A DNA stretch of 64,000 nucleotides from an uncultured Methylophaga sp. (GTDB taxonomy: Bacteria > Pseudomonadota > Gammaproteobacteria > Nitrosococcales > Methylophagaceae). Below are positions 1-9,900 of this stretch, in pieces. The translations under genes and the position numbers were made by a program. The notes under the pieces were generated by a model that worked only from the letters and a program-made list of their open reading frames with translations, made no database searches and had not been told where the DNA came from. Location of the stretch: assembly GCA_913055695.1 (NCBI GenBank), contig CAJXKF010000004.1, forward strand, positions 124,001 to 188,000, in the 5' to 3' direction. The number at the start of each line of letters is the position of its first letter. The stretch's first letter is position 1.

Positions 1-2
1 CG

Positions 3-383
3 CACGAGGAAACCGACAAGAACTTCGAAGACCTGGTAGAAAAGGTCAAGAAAAACCTCGATGACAAGGTCAAGGATGTGCGCATCACCCATCGCCTGAC
101 CGACTCACCGGCCTGTCTGGTTGCCGATCATTACGACATGAGTCAGAACCTGGAGCGTATGCTGAAAGCGGCCGGTCAGCAGGTTGCCGGCAGCAAGCCC
201 ATCCTGGAACTGAATCCGGATCATCCGATGGTCGTTAAATTGAAAGACGAATCGGATGAGTCACGCTTTAGTGACTGGACCGCGATTATTTTCGATCAGG
301 CGCTTCTGGCAGAAGGCGGCCAGCTGGAAGATCCGGCCACTTACGTCAAACGCATCAACGAGATTCTGCTCAAGATTGCTTAG
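3..383 (+). CDS. htpG: Chaperone HtpG (Hsp90), C-terminal fragment
   Basis: This is the last 126 codons of an HtpG-type Hsp90 chaperone; the gene enters from the left edge of the window, so the ATPase and middle domains are not visible. The part present is the C-terminal dimerisation domain. It shows the family signatures ITHRLTDSPACLV, ELNPDHPMV and FDQALLAEGGQLEDP, which line up with the end of E. coli HtpG. The reading frame is open from base 3 and stops at TAG 381-383. A strong terminator follows within 30 bases, so htpG appears to end its own transcript. The next gene, hslO, is another stress chaperone. Confidence 0.93.
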   Translation, partial: HEETDKNFEDLVEKVKKNLDDKVKDVRITHRLTDSPACLVADHYDMSQNLERMLKAAGQQVAGSKPILELNPDHPMVVKLKDESDESRFSDWTAIIFDQALLAEGGQLEDPATYVKRINEILLKIA

Positions 384-409
384 TACTCGGACCCTGATGC
401 GATAGAATG

Positions 410-437
410 GGCCGGACAGCGATGTCCGGCCTTTTTT
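410..437 (+). terminator. Rho-independent terminator after htpG
   Basis: A 9-bp perfect stem (GGCCGGACA / TGTCCGGCC) with a 4-base loop is followed directly by TTTTTT. It lies 27 bases after the htpG stop and before the hslO ribosome-binding site. Confidence 0.9.
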
Positions 438-472
438 GTTTTATTCAGCCTCACCAGCAAAGGTGTTTCAAC

Positions 473-1360
473 GTGAAGTCAGATTGTTTACAACGTTTTC
501 TTTTTGATAATGCGGCTATCCGCGGCGAATGGGTCAACCTGCAGGAAACCTGGCAGGAAGTGCTCAACCGTCGTGACTACCCCGCTCCGATTCGTCGCGT
601 ATTGGGTGAGATGATGGGCGCGGCTGCCTTACTGACTTCCACGGTCAAAATCAAAGGTCGGCTGGTACTGCAGATTCGGTCAGAAGGCCCAGTCAGTCTG
701 CTGATGGTGGAATGCACCAGTGCCAATACCCTGCGCGCTTTTGCTCAGTGGGAGGGCGAAGTCGATGACAGCCAGGGGCTCAGCGATCTGACGGGTGAAG
801 GCACGCTGGCGATTACCATTGAAGTCGAAGGCGCAAAGCAGCCCTACCAGGGCGTGGTCAGTGTGCAGGGCAACACCATTGCCGACACGTTGGAAACCTA
901 TTTCGCTCATTCCGAGCAGCTTGCCACCAAAATCTGGCTCTATGCCAATGATCACAACGTGGCCGGCCTGTTTCTGCAGCAACTGCCGAGTGAAGAAGCC
1001 GACAAGGAAAAAGCGGAAGAGGATTGGTCACGCATCAGCCAGCTGGCTTCCACGGTGACTGACGAAGAACTGCTGACGCTGGAAATGGAAACCCTGCTGC
1101 ACCGTCTGTTTCATGAAGAAGAAGTGCGCGTATTCGACCCGGCCACCCTGAGTTTTGCCTGTACCTGTTCGCGTGAACGGGTATCCGAGACCATCAGCAT
1201 GCTGGGCCAGGAAGAGGCAGAAGACATCATTGATGCCGAAGGCGGGATTGAAGTCGCCTGTGAGTTCTGTAATGAACATTATCATTTCGATAAGGTCGAT
1301 GTAGCTGAAATCTTCAGTGATGCGGTGTCACCGGGTAGCGACCCGGATACCCTGCACTGA
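473..1360 (+). CDS. hslO: Hsp33 redox-regulated chaperone HslO
   Basis: Cytoplasmic holdase chaperone activated by oxidation of a zinc-binding cysteine centre. The protein is about 295 residues, close to E. coli Hsp33 (292). Family signatures are RGEWVNLQETWQEVL near the N-terminus, HEEEVRVFDP, and the C-terminal zinc motif CTCSRE followed about 30 residues later by CEFC (C-x-C plus C-x2-C). The start is taken as GTG at 473, which gives VKSDCLQRFLFDN, aligning with the family N-terminus. An AAAGG stands about ten bases upstream. An ATG further upstream in frame (407) would be translated through the htpG terminator and is not believed. Gene identity is near certain; the exact start is likely. 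Confidence 0.93.
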   Translation: MKSDCLQRFLFDNAAIRGEWVNLQETWQEVLNRRDYPAPIRRVLGEMMGAAALLTSTVKIKGRLVLQIRSEGPVSLLMVECTSANTLRAFAQWEGEVDDSQGLSDLTGEGTLAITIEVEGAKQPYQGVVSVQGNTIADTLETYFAHSEQLATKIWLYANDHNVAGLFLQQLPSEEADKEKAEEDWSRISQLASTVTDEELLTLEMETLLHRLFHEEEVRVFDPATLSFACTCSRERVSETISMLGQEEAEDIIDAEGGIEVACEFCNEHYHFDKVDVAEIFSDAVSPGSDPDTLH

Positions 1361-1420
1361 TTGTCAGTGAGAGCAAAAAGTTTTAGTTTGAGTGTTTCTG
1401 TCTGAGAGCCGGGAATCTTT

Positions 1421-2692
1421 ATGGCGCATGTTGTCATCATAGGCGCGAGCACGGGCGGTCTGCCTGCCGCCTACGAACTGAAGGAAGCTTTGGGTAATAA
1501 CCACCGAATCACGGTGGTCTCGAATACCCCGATCTTTCATTTTGTTCCCAGTAATCCCTGGGTGGCGGTCGGCTGGCGTAAACGTCATCACATCAGTTTT
1601 GAACTCGCGCCGGCGCTGCATCATAAAGGTATCGATTTTTACGACAGTGGCGTCAGTGAAATTGAAGCCCAGTACAACCGTCTGACGCTCGCCGATGGCA
1701 GCCATCTGACTTATGATTATCTGGTGGTCGCCACCGGTCCCAAACTCGCTTTTGATGAAATCGAAGGTTTTGGCCCCAAGGGCTTTACCGAATCTATCTG
1801 CACCGTCGATCACGCCGAGGATGCCTTTGATAGCTGGCGCCAGTTTGTTAAAGACCCGGGTCCTATCGTGGTGGGCGCGGTACAGGGTGCGTCCTGCTTT
1901 GGTCCTGCCTATGAGTTTGCGATGATCATGAACCGTGCGCTTCGAAAAGCCAGAGTCCGTGACCGGGTGCCGATCACCTTTGTCACTCCCGAACCCTACA
2001 TCGGTCATATGGGCCTTGGCGGCGTCGGTGATTCCAAAGGCCTGTTCGAATCCGAGTTTCGCAAGAACGATATCAAGTGGATCACCAATGCCCGCGTTAA
2101 ACAGGTTGAATCGGGTCAGATGCGGGTGGAAGAGGTGGATGATAAGGCCGAAACCATCAAAACCCATCAGTTGCCGTTCAAGTATTCAATGATGATTCCG
2201 GCTTTCAGAGGCGTGGACTGTGTCGCCGGTCTGGGTGAGGATGCCGTAAATCCGCGCGGTTTTCTGAAAGTCGATGAGTATCAGCGCAATGTGGCCTATC
2301 CCAATATTTATGGCATCGGCGTCTGTATAGCGATACCACCGGTGGAAGCCACTGCTTTGCCGGTAGGCGCGCCCAAAACCGGCTATATGATTGAGAGCAT
2401 GACGCGCGCTACCGTCGATAACATCACCGCCTCGATTGAAGGTCGTGAACTGAAAAGCCGTCCCAGCTGGAATGCGATTTGTCTGGCAGACCTCGGTCAT
2501 ACCGGCGCCGCCTTTATCGCCGAGCCGCAGATTCCACCCCGTAATGTGGCCTGGATGAAAAAAGGCCACTGGGTGCAATGGAGCAAAATCGCCTTCGAAA
2601 AATACTTCCTGTTTAAGATGAAGCGGGGTATCACCGAACCCTGGTTCGAGCGCAAGATTCTCGACCTGTTTGATATCCGCAAGCTGAAATAG
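1421..2692 (+). CDS. sqr: Sulfide:quinone oxidoreductase
   Basis: A 423-residue FAD flavoprotein of the SQR/flavocytochrome c sulfide dehydrogenase family, expected to oxidise sulfide at the inner membrane and pass electrons to quinone. The N-terminal dinucleotide-binding motif is GASTGG (residues 8-13). All three cysteines used by bacterial SQRs are in place: Cys127 (ESICTVDHA), Cys159 (GASCFGPAYEF) and Cys354 (NAICLADLG). His131 and His196 match the histidines conserved in the Acidithiobacillus enzyme. The C-terminal segment EKYFLFKMKRG is the amphipathic membrane-anchoring region typical of SQR. There is no signal peptide. The gene stands alone between hslO and the convergent msrBA, with no other sulfur-oxidation gene in sight, which suggests sulfide detoxification or supplementary electron input. 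A relative such as an NADH dehydrogenase is unlikely given the cysteines. Confidence 0.88.
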   Translation: MAHVVIIGASTGGLPAAYELKEALGNNHRITVVSNTPIFHFVPSNPWVAVGWRKRHHISFELAPALHHKGIDFYDSGVSEIEAQYNRLTLADGSHLTYDYLVVATGPKLAFDEIEGFGPKGFTESICTVDHAEDAFDSWRQFVKDPGPIVVGAVQGASCFGPAYEFAMIMNRALRKARVRDRVPITFVTPEPYIGHMGLGGVGDSKGLFESEFRKNDIKWITNARVKQVESGQMRVEEVDDKAETIKTHQLPFKYSMMIPAFRGVDCVAGLGEDAVNPRGFLKVDEYQRNVAYPNIYGIGVCIAIPPVEATALPVGAPKTGYMIESMTRATVDNITASIEGRELKSRPSWNAICLADLGHTGAAFIAEPQIPPRNVAWMKKGHWVQWSKIAFEKYFLFKMKRGITEPWFERKILDLFDIRKLK

Positions 2693-2693
2693 T

Positions 2694-2710
2694 GCCCGGC
2701 TCAGCCGGGC
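2694..2710. terminator. Possible bidirectional terminator between sqr and msrBA
   Basis: A 7-bp perfect stem GCCCGGC / GCCGGGC with a 3-base loop sits in the 24 bases between the two convergent stop codons. The flanking sequence is only moderately T-rich on either strand, so termination strength is uncertain. Confidence 0.5.
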
Positions 2711-2716
2711 TTAAGC

Positions 2717-3676
2717 TTATTTATCCAGCGCCCAGTCTTTTCTGACCCAGTGGCAAGTGTAGCCAGCGGGATAATGCTGCAGATAATCCTGATGTTCGGG
2801 TTCCGCTTCATAGAACGGTCCGGCTTTGACGACTTCAGTCACAATCGGACCTGGCAGTTTGCCGCTGGCATTGAAGTCTTTAATCACCTCTGAGGCGACT
2901 CTGGCTTGTTCCTCGTTCATACAGAATATCGCCGAGCGGTAGCTGTCACCGACATCATTGCCCTGACGGTTTTTGGTGGTGGGATCGTGCATGATAAAGA
3001 AAAATTCCAGCAGTTCGCGGTAGCTGGTCTTTTGTGGGTCATAGACAATTTCCAGCGCTTCGGCATGACCGGTATGGCCCTGTTTGACATCACTGTAGCT
3101 GACATCCGGTACATGACCACCGGTAAAGCCGACGCGGGTTCTGAGCACGCCAGGTTGCTTGCGGAACAGCTCTTCCATACCCCAATAACAACCACCGGCA
3201 AGGAGCGCGGTTTCTTCCGTGGCGGCTTTTTTAGCTTCAAATAAATGCTGATATTCGCCGTAGCCTTCATCTTCCAGTTTATCTGCCGGAATAAAACGCA
3301 GACTGGCTGAGTTGATGCAGTAACGCAGGCCGCCACGGTCTTGAGGCCCATCGGGAAATACATGCCCAAGATGCGAATCACCGTGACGCGAACGCACTTC
3401 GGTACGACTCATGCCGTGACTTTCATCCTGATGATCGGTGACATTGTCAGCCTCGACCGGTTGCGTAAAGCTGGGCCAGCCGGTACCGGAATCAAACTTG
3501 TCGGTAGAGGAAAACAAAGGCTCACCGGAGACAATATCGACATACAGTCCCGGCTCTTTGTTATCCCAGAAGGCGTTGTTAAAGGGCGGTTCCGTACCGC
3601 ATTGCTGGGTGACCTGATATTGCAGGTTATCCAGTTGCGCTATGGCTGAGTCATCTTTTTTATAGCTTTTAGTCAT
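2717..3676 (-). CDS. msrBA: Fused methionine sulfoxide reductase MsrB-MsrA
   Basis: A 319-residue two-domain repair enzyme that reduces both R- and S-methionine sulfoxide. The MsrB domain is first (about residues 10-140), with [22 protein letters not shown] and the catalytic cysteine in [11 protein letters not shown] (Cys120). The MsrA domain follows (about residues 155-319), with the catalytic cysteine in GGCYWGMEE (Cys163) and GFTGG. The MsrB part lacks the two CxxC zinc motifs seen in E. coli MsrB. There is no signal peptide, so it should act in the cytoplasm, unlike the secreted Neisseria PilB fusion. ATG at 3676 is preferred over an in-frame TTG two codons upstream because GGAA stands at a sensible distance. 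It is divergent from recC. Confidence 0.92.
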   Translation of the reverse strand: MTKSYKKDDSAIAQLDNLQYQVTQQCGTEPPFNNAFWDNKEPGLYVDIVSGEPLFSSTDKFDSGTGWPSFTQPVEADNVTDHQDESHGMSRTEVRSRHGDSHLGHVFPDGPQDRGGLRYCINSASLRFIPADKLEDEGYGEYQHLFEAKKAATEETALLAGGCYWGMEELFRKQPGVLRTRVGFTGGHVPDVSYSDVKQGHTGHAEALEIVYDPQKTSYRELLEFFFIMHDPTTKNRQGNDVGDSYRSAIFCMNEEQARVASEVIKDFNASGKLPGPIVTEVVKAGPFYEAEPEHQDYLQHYPAGYTCHWVRKDWALDK

Positions 3677-3783
3677 AATCAATTCCGACTTCGTTATCAG
3701 ATACCATATTGATGCCTGAACAGGCCAAATGTTTCACTGTAGAATGCATCGATAGCAATAGAATTTAAGGGATAAGCACGCGC

Positions 3784-6700
3784 ATGCTCAAGGTGGTTTA
3801 CAGCAACAATATGGGATTTCTGGCTGACCACCTGGCCGAACAACAGCGTGCCACGCCACTTGGGCCTTTTGATGCCGAAACCATTCTGGTTCAGAGTAAT
3901 GAATTATCGCGCTGGCTTTCCCTGTTTCTGGCGAACCGTCACGGCATCGCCGCCAACCTTCAGTTTCCGTTTCCGTCTGCTTATATCTGGGATTTATTTC
4001 GCGAACTCTGGCCTGAAATTCCCCTGCAGTCGCCTTATGCGAAGTCGTCTCTGGCATGGCGGATCTACGCCTTGTTGCCACGCTGTGTTCAACAGCCAGG
4101 ATTTGAACTGGTAGCGGCGTATCTGGGTGACAACCAAGATGAACTCAAACGCTATCAGTTAGCTGAGCGCATCGCCGATACCTTTGACCAGTACCTGATG
4201 TACCGTCCGGACTGGGTCCAGCGTTGGGAGCGGGGCGAGACCGATAACTGGCAGAGTCAGCTATGGTACCGGCTGACGGAACATGACAATGAGCCCAAGC
4301 ATCGTGCTTACCTGCTGCAGAAGATGCATGAGCAGCTCAGAAACAGTGACTCGCCACCGCCGGGACTGCCACCCAGAATCAGCATCTTTGGCATTTCTGC
4401 TTTGCCGCCGGTGTATCTGCAGACCTTTGAGCTGCTGGCTAGATTTATCGACATCACCCTGTATTACCTGTCGCCGAGTGAACATTACTGGGGTGATCTC
4501 CGGGATCAGAAACAGCAGCAGAAAGAACAGTTGCAGTTTGACTTCGAGATTGAGGAATCTGAACCGGGTCACCCACTGCTGGCGAGTCTGGGCAAACAGG
4601 GTCAGTCGTTTTTCCGCCAGCTGCAGGAAACCGAGCACGAGGAAGAAAGCGTGTTCGCTGAGCCTGCAACCGGTTTTATGCTCGCCGATATTCAGGCAGA
4701 TATGATCGAGCTGGTGCAGGGCGAAAAAACGCCGGTGGCGGAAGAGGATGACTCGATAGCGATTCATGTCTGCCACAGCCCGATGCGTGAAATTGAAGTG
4801 CTGCATGATCAGTTGCTGGCCATGTTTGAACGCGAGCCGGATTTGTCGCCGACCGATATCGTGGTGATGACGCCGGATATTGATGTCTATGCGCCCTGGA
4901 TTGAGGCGGTTTTCGGCGCTGCCGAAGAAAAGCTCCGCATTCCCTTCAGCATTGCTGACAGCAGTGGCCAGCAGGAAAGTCAGCTTATCAATACCTTCTT
5001 CACGCTGTTGCAACTGCCGCAGTCACGCTTTGATGTCGAGACGGTGCTGGCCCTGCTCGAGTGCCCGGCCGTGCAGCAACGCTTCCGGCTGGATGATGCC
5101 GCGCTGGTCTGGATTCGTGAATGGTGCCGGGAAACGCGTACCCGCTGGGGGCTCGATAAAAATGATAAAAGCCAGCTTGATTTGCCGGCCAGTGATGCCA
5201 ACACCTGGCGTGCTGGTTTAAACCGCTTGATGCTGGGTTTTGCGATGCCATTAAACGAGCCCGGTGAACCGCTCAGACTGTTTGATGGTGAACTCGCGAT
5301 GGATGGGATTAGCGGCGAAAGGGCCCGCATCGTCGCTGCACTGTGTCAGTTCATTGATACCCTCGATCACTGGCGTCAACTGTTATCCAGAAGACACAAT
5401 ATTGCAGCCTGGCAAAGCCAGCTCAATCTGTGTCTGGAAGCTTTTTTCTCGACTGACGGGCTTGAGGACCCGCAGTTTGATATGGAAGTGACCGCGATTC
5501 GCAGGCAGCTGGAACGGCTGGTGGAAAGTAGTGAACACGCCAGTTTCAATGACGATATCGCGGTCGACCTGGTGCAGAGCTGGTTGCAGTCTCATCTCGA
5601 CAGCATCGACAGCCCCCACCGGTTTATGGGCCACGGTATTACTTTCTGCGGTATGGTGCCGATGCGCAGTATACCGTTTGATGTTGTCTGCCTTATCGGC
5701 ATGAATGATGAGGTTTTCCCGCGACGGCAACCGGCATTGAGCTTTGATTTGCTGGCGCATGATCACCGCGAGGGGGATCGCTCCCGCCGCGAAGATGATC
5801 GCTATCTGTTCCTGGAATCTTTATTGTCCGCGCGCCGTCAGCTCTACATCAGCTATGTCGGTGCCAGCATTGTCGATAACAGCGACATTCCCCCCTCGGT
5901 GCTGGTCAGTGATTTGCAGGATTTGCTCAACGAGCGTTTTGAAACCGAGACAGGCGAAGACATACTGAGCCAGATCAAAACGCATCACCCATTGCAGCCT
6001 TTTAGCCGCCGCTATTTTGATGGTAGTCACCCCGGGCTGTTCAGCTACAAGCATTCACAGTGTCCGGATGACAGTGAGTGGCAGCAGCAGGCATGGTTCG
6101 ATGCACCACTGCCGGAAGCCGATGACAGCTGGCGCGAGTTAACCGCATCTCAACTGGCGCGTTTCTTTGCCCATCCTGCCCGGTTTCTATTGCGTGAACG
6201 GCTCGGGGTCAGGCTTGAACTGGAAGACGAGGAACTGGAAAGCCGGGAACCCTTCCAGCTTGATGGGCTGGAGAGCTGGCAACTGCGTCAGTTACTGCTG
6301 GATGCCAAGCTGAGTCAGTGCAGTGATGAAGGTCTTAAGCCGGTGATTGATGCCACCGGCATGTTGCCACAGGGGGATGTCGGTGATGCCTGGTATGAGC
6401 AGGAAGCCGACAAGGTGGAGGAGTTTGTCGATAAGCTCGAAGCCAATCTGCCTTTGGGTAAACAGTTTGCGATACCGGTGGATGTCAGTATTGATGGTTT
6501 TTATCTGGGCGGGCAGCTCGACAATATCAGTCCGCAGGGATTGTTGCGCTATCGCCTCGCCAGGAAAAAAGGCAGAGACATCATTGCTGCCTGGATTGAT
6601 CATCTGATGCTTAACATCCTGAGCCCGGAAGCCGTAGTGCTGGAAACCCGCCTGATTACCGAGGACTCGGAAATGCTGTTTCTGCCAGTAACCGGTGCGA

Positions 6701-6996
6701 CACAGATCATGGCCGGCCTGCTTAAGCTCTACTGGCAGGGTTGTCATCAGCCACTCAAGTTCTTTGATAAAAGCAGTCTGGAATACTTTAAGGCGACTGA
6801 AAGTAAGAACCCCGAGGATGCCTTCAAACGCGCTGCCAAGATCTGGGCACCGGACAGTAACCGCGCCATGGCCGAACAGGATGATCCTTATTATCAACTG
6901 CTTTACCCCGAGCCACCGATTGACGAGGAGTTTGGCGAAATCGCCCAGCAGGTTTATCAGGATATCCTTCAGCATATTGAAGGAGGCAAGCTGTGA
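3784..6996 (+). CDS. recC: Exodeoxyribonuclease V gamma subunit RecC
   Basis: RecC is the scaffold and Chi-recognition subunit of the RecBCD helicase-nuclease, which processes double-strand breaks and degrades foreign linear DNA. The protein has 1070 residues, slightly shorter than E. coli RecC (1122). N-terminal signatures are LVQSNELSRWLS and QFPFPSAYIWDLF; later blocks such as GMVPMRSIPFDVVCLIGMND and ALSFDLL are typical of the inactive helicase-like core. ATG 3784 has an AAGGG about 12 bases upstream. Its stop overlaps the recB start (GTGA overlap at 6993-6996), so the three subunits are translationally coupled. Unlike E. coli, no ptrA lies between recC and recB. Confidence 0.96.
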   Translation: MLKVVYSNNMGFLADHLAEQQRATPLGPFDAETILVQSNELSRWLSLFLANRHGIAANLQFPFPSAYIWDLFRELWPEIPLQSPYAKSSLAWRIYALLPRCVQQPGFELVAAYLGDNQDELKRYQLAERIADTFDQYLMYRPDWVQRWERGETDNWQSQLWYRLTEHDNEPKHRAYLLQKMHEQLRNSDSPPPGLPPRISIFGISALPPVYLQTFELLARFIDITLYYLSPSEHYWGDLRDQKQQQKEQLQFDFEIEESEPGHPLLASLGKQGQSFFRQLQETEHEEESVFAEPATGFMLADIQADMIELVQGEKTPVAEEDDSIAIHVCHSPMREIEVLHDQLLAMFEREPDLSPTDIVVMTPDIDVYAPWIEAVFGAAEEKLRIPFSIADSSGQQESQLINTFFTLLQLPQSRFDVETVLALLECPAVQQRFRLDDAALVWIREWCRETRTRWGLDKNDKSQLDLPASDANTWRAGLNRLMLGFAMPLNEPGEPLRLFDGELAMDGISGERARIVAALCQFIDTLDHWRQLLSRRHNIAAWQSQLNLCLEAFFSTDGLEDPQFDMEVTAIRRQLERLVESSEHASFNDDIAVDLVQSWLQSHLDSIDSPHRFMGHGITFCGMVPMRSIPFDVVCLIGMNDEVFPRRQPALSFDLLAHDHREGDRSRREDDRYLFLESLLSARRQLYISYVGASIVDNSDIPPSVLVSDLQDLLNERFETETGEDILSQIKTHHPLQPFSRRYFDGSHPGLFSYKHSQCPDDSEWQQQAWFDAPLPEADDSWRELTASQLARFFAHPARFLLRERLGVRLELEDEELESREPFQLDGLESWQLRQLLLDAKLSQCSDEGLKPVIDATGMLPQGDVGDAWYEQEADKVEEFVDKLEANLPLGKQFAIPVDVSIDGFYLGGQLDNISPQGLLRYRLARKKGRDIIAAWIDHLMLNILSPEAVVLETRLITEDSEMLFLPVTGATQIMAGLLKLYWQGCHQPLKFFDKSSLEYFKATESKNPEDAFKRAAKIWAPDSNRAMAEQDDPYYQLLYPEPPIDEEFGEIAQQVYQDILQHIEGGKL

Positions 6997-9900
6997 GCCT
7001 GTTTTCAGCAGATACCGTGGCGCTTGAGGGCCTCAATCTGATTGAGGCCAGTGCCGGTACCGGTAAAACCTTTACCCTGGCAGAACTGTATTGCCGGCTG
7101 GTAATTCAGAAGGAACTGGAAGTCAGCCAGATCCTGGTCGTCACCTACACCCGCGCCGCTACTGAAGAACTGCGTGGCAGGTTGCGTCAACGGCTGGTGG
7201 ATGAGCGGCTCAAGCTCAGTGGGCAGGATGGTGCAGATCCCAAGGCCCTGAAACGACTGAAACTGGCTATTCAGAGCTTTGATGAAGCGGCGATTTACAC
7301 TATTCATGGCTTCTGCCAGCGGGCGCTGCAGGACTTTGCATTTGAGAGTGGTCATTTCTTTGATATGGAAATGGTGACCGATGAAGAAGCCATCAAGCAG
7401 GCGGTTGCCGACGACTTCTGGCGGAGAGAAGTCAGCACGGCCGATTCGGAGTTCGCGCATTACCTGCTGCGTCAAAAACAAACGCCGGAAACCCTGCTCA
7501 GTGCCGTCGGGAACCTGCCCGGTAAACCTTATCTCAATTACCTGCCATTGCCTGAAATTGACCCTGATAATGCCCGGCTGCAGGCGGAAACTGACTTTGA
7601 GTCATTAAAGCAGTGCTGGCTCAACTACAGTGCTGAAGTCATTGCCATCATCACTGACAATAATCTGCTCAAAGCGACCAGCTATCGTTCAGACTGGGTG
7701 CAGAACTGGCTGCAAATGCTGGTGGAGATGCTGAATCAGGAGAACCTGCCGGATCAGGTATTCGAACAACTGAATCGCTTCACCCGTGAGCGGTTGGAAC
7801 CGGCGCTGAAGAAAAATCAGACCCTACCGGACCATCCATTCTGGTCCCATGCTCAGCGCTTTCTGGAGTCGCATCAGAAGCTCATAGCCAGCCGTGAACT
7901 GCAGCTTCAGCACTTGCGCCGTCAACTCGCTGAGTATCTTTGTCAGGAACTGCCCAAACGCAAACTGCAGAATAAAATGCAGGCTTTTGACGACTTACTG
8001 TTAAACCTGCAACAGGCTCTGCAGGGTAGTCAGGGCGATAAACTGGCTGCCCGGATTCGCGAGCAGTTTCGTGCTGCCCTGATCGATGAATTCCAGGACA
8101 CCGACCCGATTCAGTATGACTGTTTTTATCGCCTGTTCAACGGTAGCGGCCATCCGGTGTTTTTTGTCGGTGACCCCAAGCAGGCGATATACAGCTTTAG
8201 GGGTGCTGACATCTTCACTTACCTGAATGCCAAGCGGGCTTCAGAGAGGGAGTTTAATCTTGATACCAACTGGCGTTCGCATCCGCTGCTGGTGGAAGCC
8301 GTTAATAGCCTGTTCGAACGGGTTGAAAAGGCTTTTATCTATGATGAGATTCCTTTCCACCCGGTCAAATCCGCCCGCGACAATAAGCCGGCGCTGACGA
8401 TTAATGGTAAGGCCGCAGCACCGCTGGAATTCGTCTGGCTGGATTCAGAACAGGATCCGGTCAACAAGGGCGATATGCATGCCTGGGCTGCCGCCAATAC
8501 CGCCGATCAAATCGTCGAACTCATCGCCCAGTCGAATGCGGGCAAGGTCATGCTGACCGACAAACACGACAATAGCCGCCCGCTTAACGGCGGCGATATT
8601 GCCGTGCTGGTTCGCAGCCATACTCAGGCCTCATCGATTCAGCAGGCGCTGCGTCTTCGCGGTGTGAATAGTGTGCAGCAATCCCGCGATAACGTATTCC
8701 AGTCGATGCAGGCGGTGATGCTGGAAAGGGTGTTGATGGCGATCGCCAATCCCGGCAACGACAGCCTGATCGCGACCGCACTGGCGACGCCACTATTTGC
8801 CAAAAGCGCACTGCAGATATACGAATTGCAACAGGATGATAATGCCTGGCTGGCAGAGACCGATGCCTTTGTCACGCTGCATGAGCGCTGGCGGCAGAAA
8901 GGCTTTATCGTGATGCTGCGATCCCTGATGGTGGAACTGGATGTACAACGACGCTTACTGGCTCAGCCTGATGGCGAGCGGCAGCTGACCAACCTGATGC
9001 ATCTGGCGGAACTGATTCAGGCCTATGCCAGTAAACGCAACAGCAGTATTGAAGCGATTCTGACCTGGTTTGCTGCCCAGCGTCAGTCCAGTGCGGCAAC
9101 GCAGGATGCCGCTCAAATCCGGCTGGAAAGTGACGAACAACTGGTCAAAGTCATCACCATTCACACCAGTAAAGGTCTGGAGTATCCGGTGGTGTTCTGT
9201 CCCTTCCTCTGGCATTACGGCAAACCACCGCAAAAGCCGGCGATCATGACCTTCCATCGCGGTGAAGACAATGAAGCCTGCGTCGCTTTTGGTGAACCCG
9301 GATTTACGCTGGCAGAGCCAGTGGTTGAGCAGGAAGAAAAGGCAGAAGATTTGCGGCTGCTTTATGTCGCGCTGACCCGGGCCCGTGAGCGTTGCATCAT
9401 CAACTGGGGTGCCGCCAAGGAAGCTCAGAAAACGGCCCTGTTCAGCCTGTTGCACGGCAATAAAGACAAGCCCGAAGCCGCCGCTATGCTGGAGGACCTC
9501 AGCCAGCTGGCAGCCGGGGCCCCGGACAATATCCGTGTCCAGAAATCAGAAGCCATGACGACCGCACAGCGCATCATTCAATCTGATAAAAGTGCACAGC
9601 TACAGGCGAGAGAGTTTGACGCTGAGATTAAAAAAGTCTGGCAGGTCAGCAGTTTCAGTGGTCTCACCCGGGGCCATAGCGTCGAACAACCCGATTATGA
9701 TGCCGAGACGGTCACGCTTGAATGGCCGCAAACGCCAGAGCACAGACTGGATCGCTTCGGATTCCCTCGCGGCGCCAATGCCGGTACCTGTCTGCACAGT
9801 CTGTTTGAACACTGGGATTTTCACACCACCGGCCCCGAATGGCAGCAACTGGTGCACAAAACGCTGAGCCAATACGGTATTGATAGCGACTGGACACCGG

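Noticed and set aside
407-472. A longer Hsp33 with 22 extra N-terminal residues
   Set aside because: The extension would be translated through the htpG terminator hairpin and has no family counterpart; GTG 473 fits the family start.
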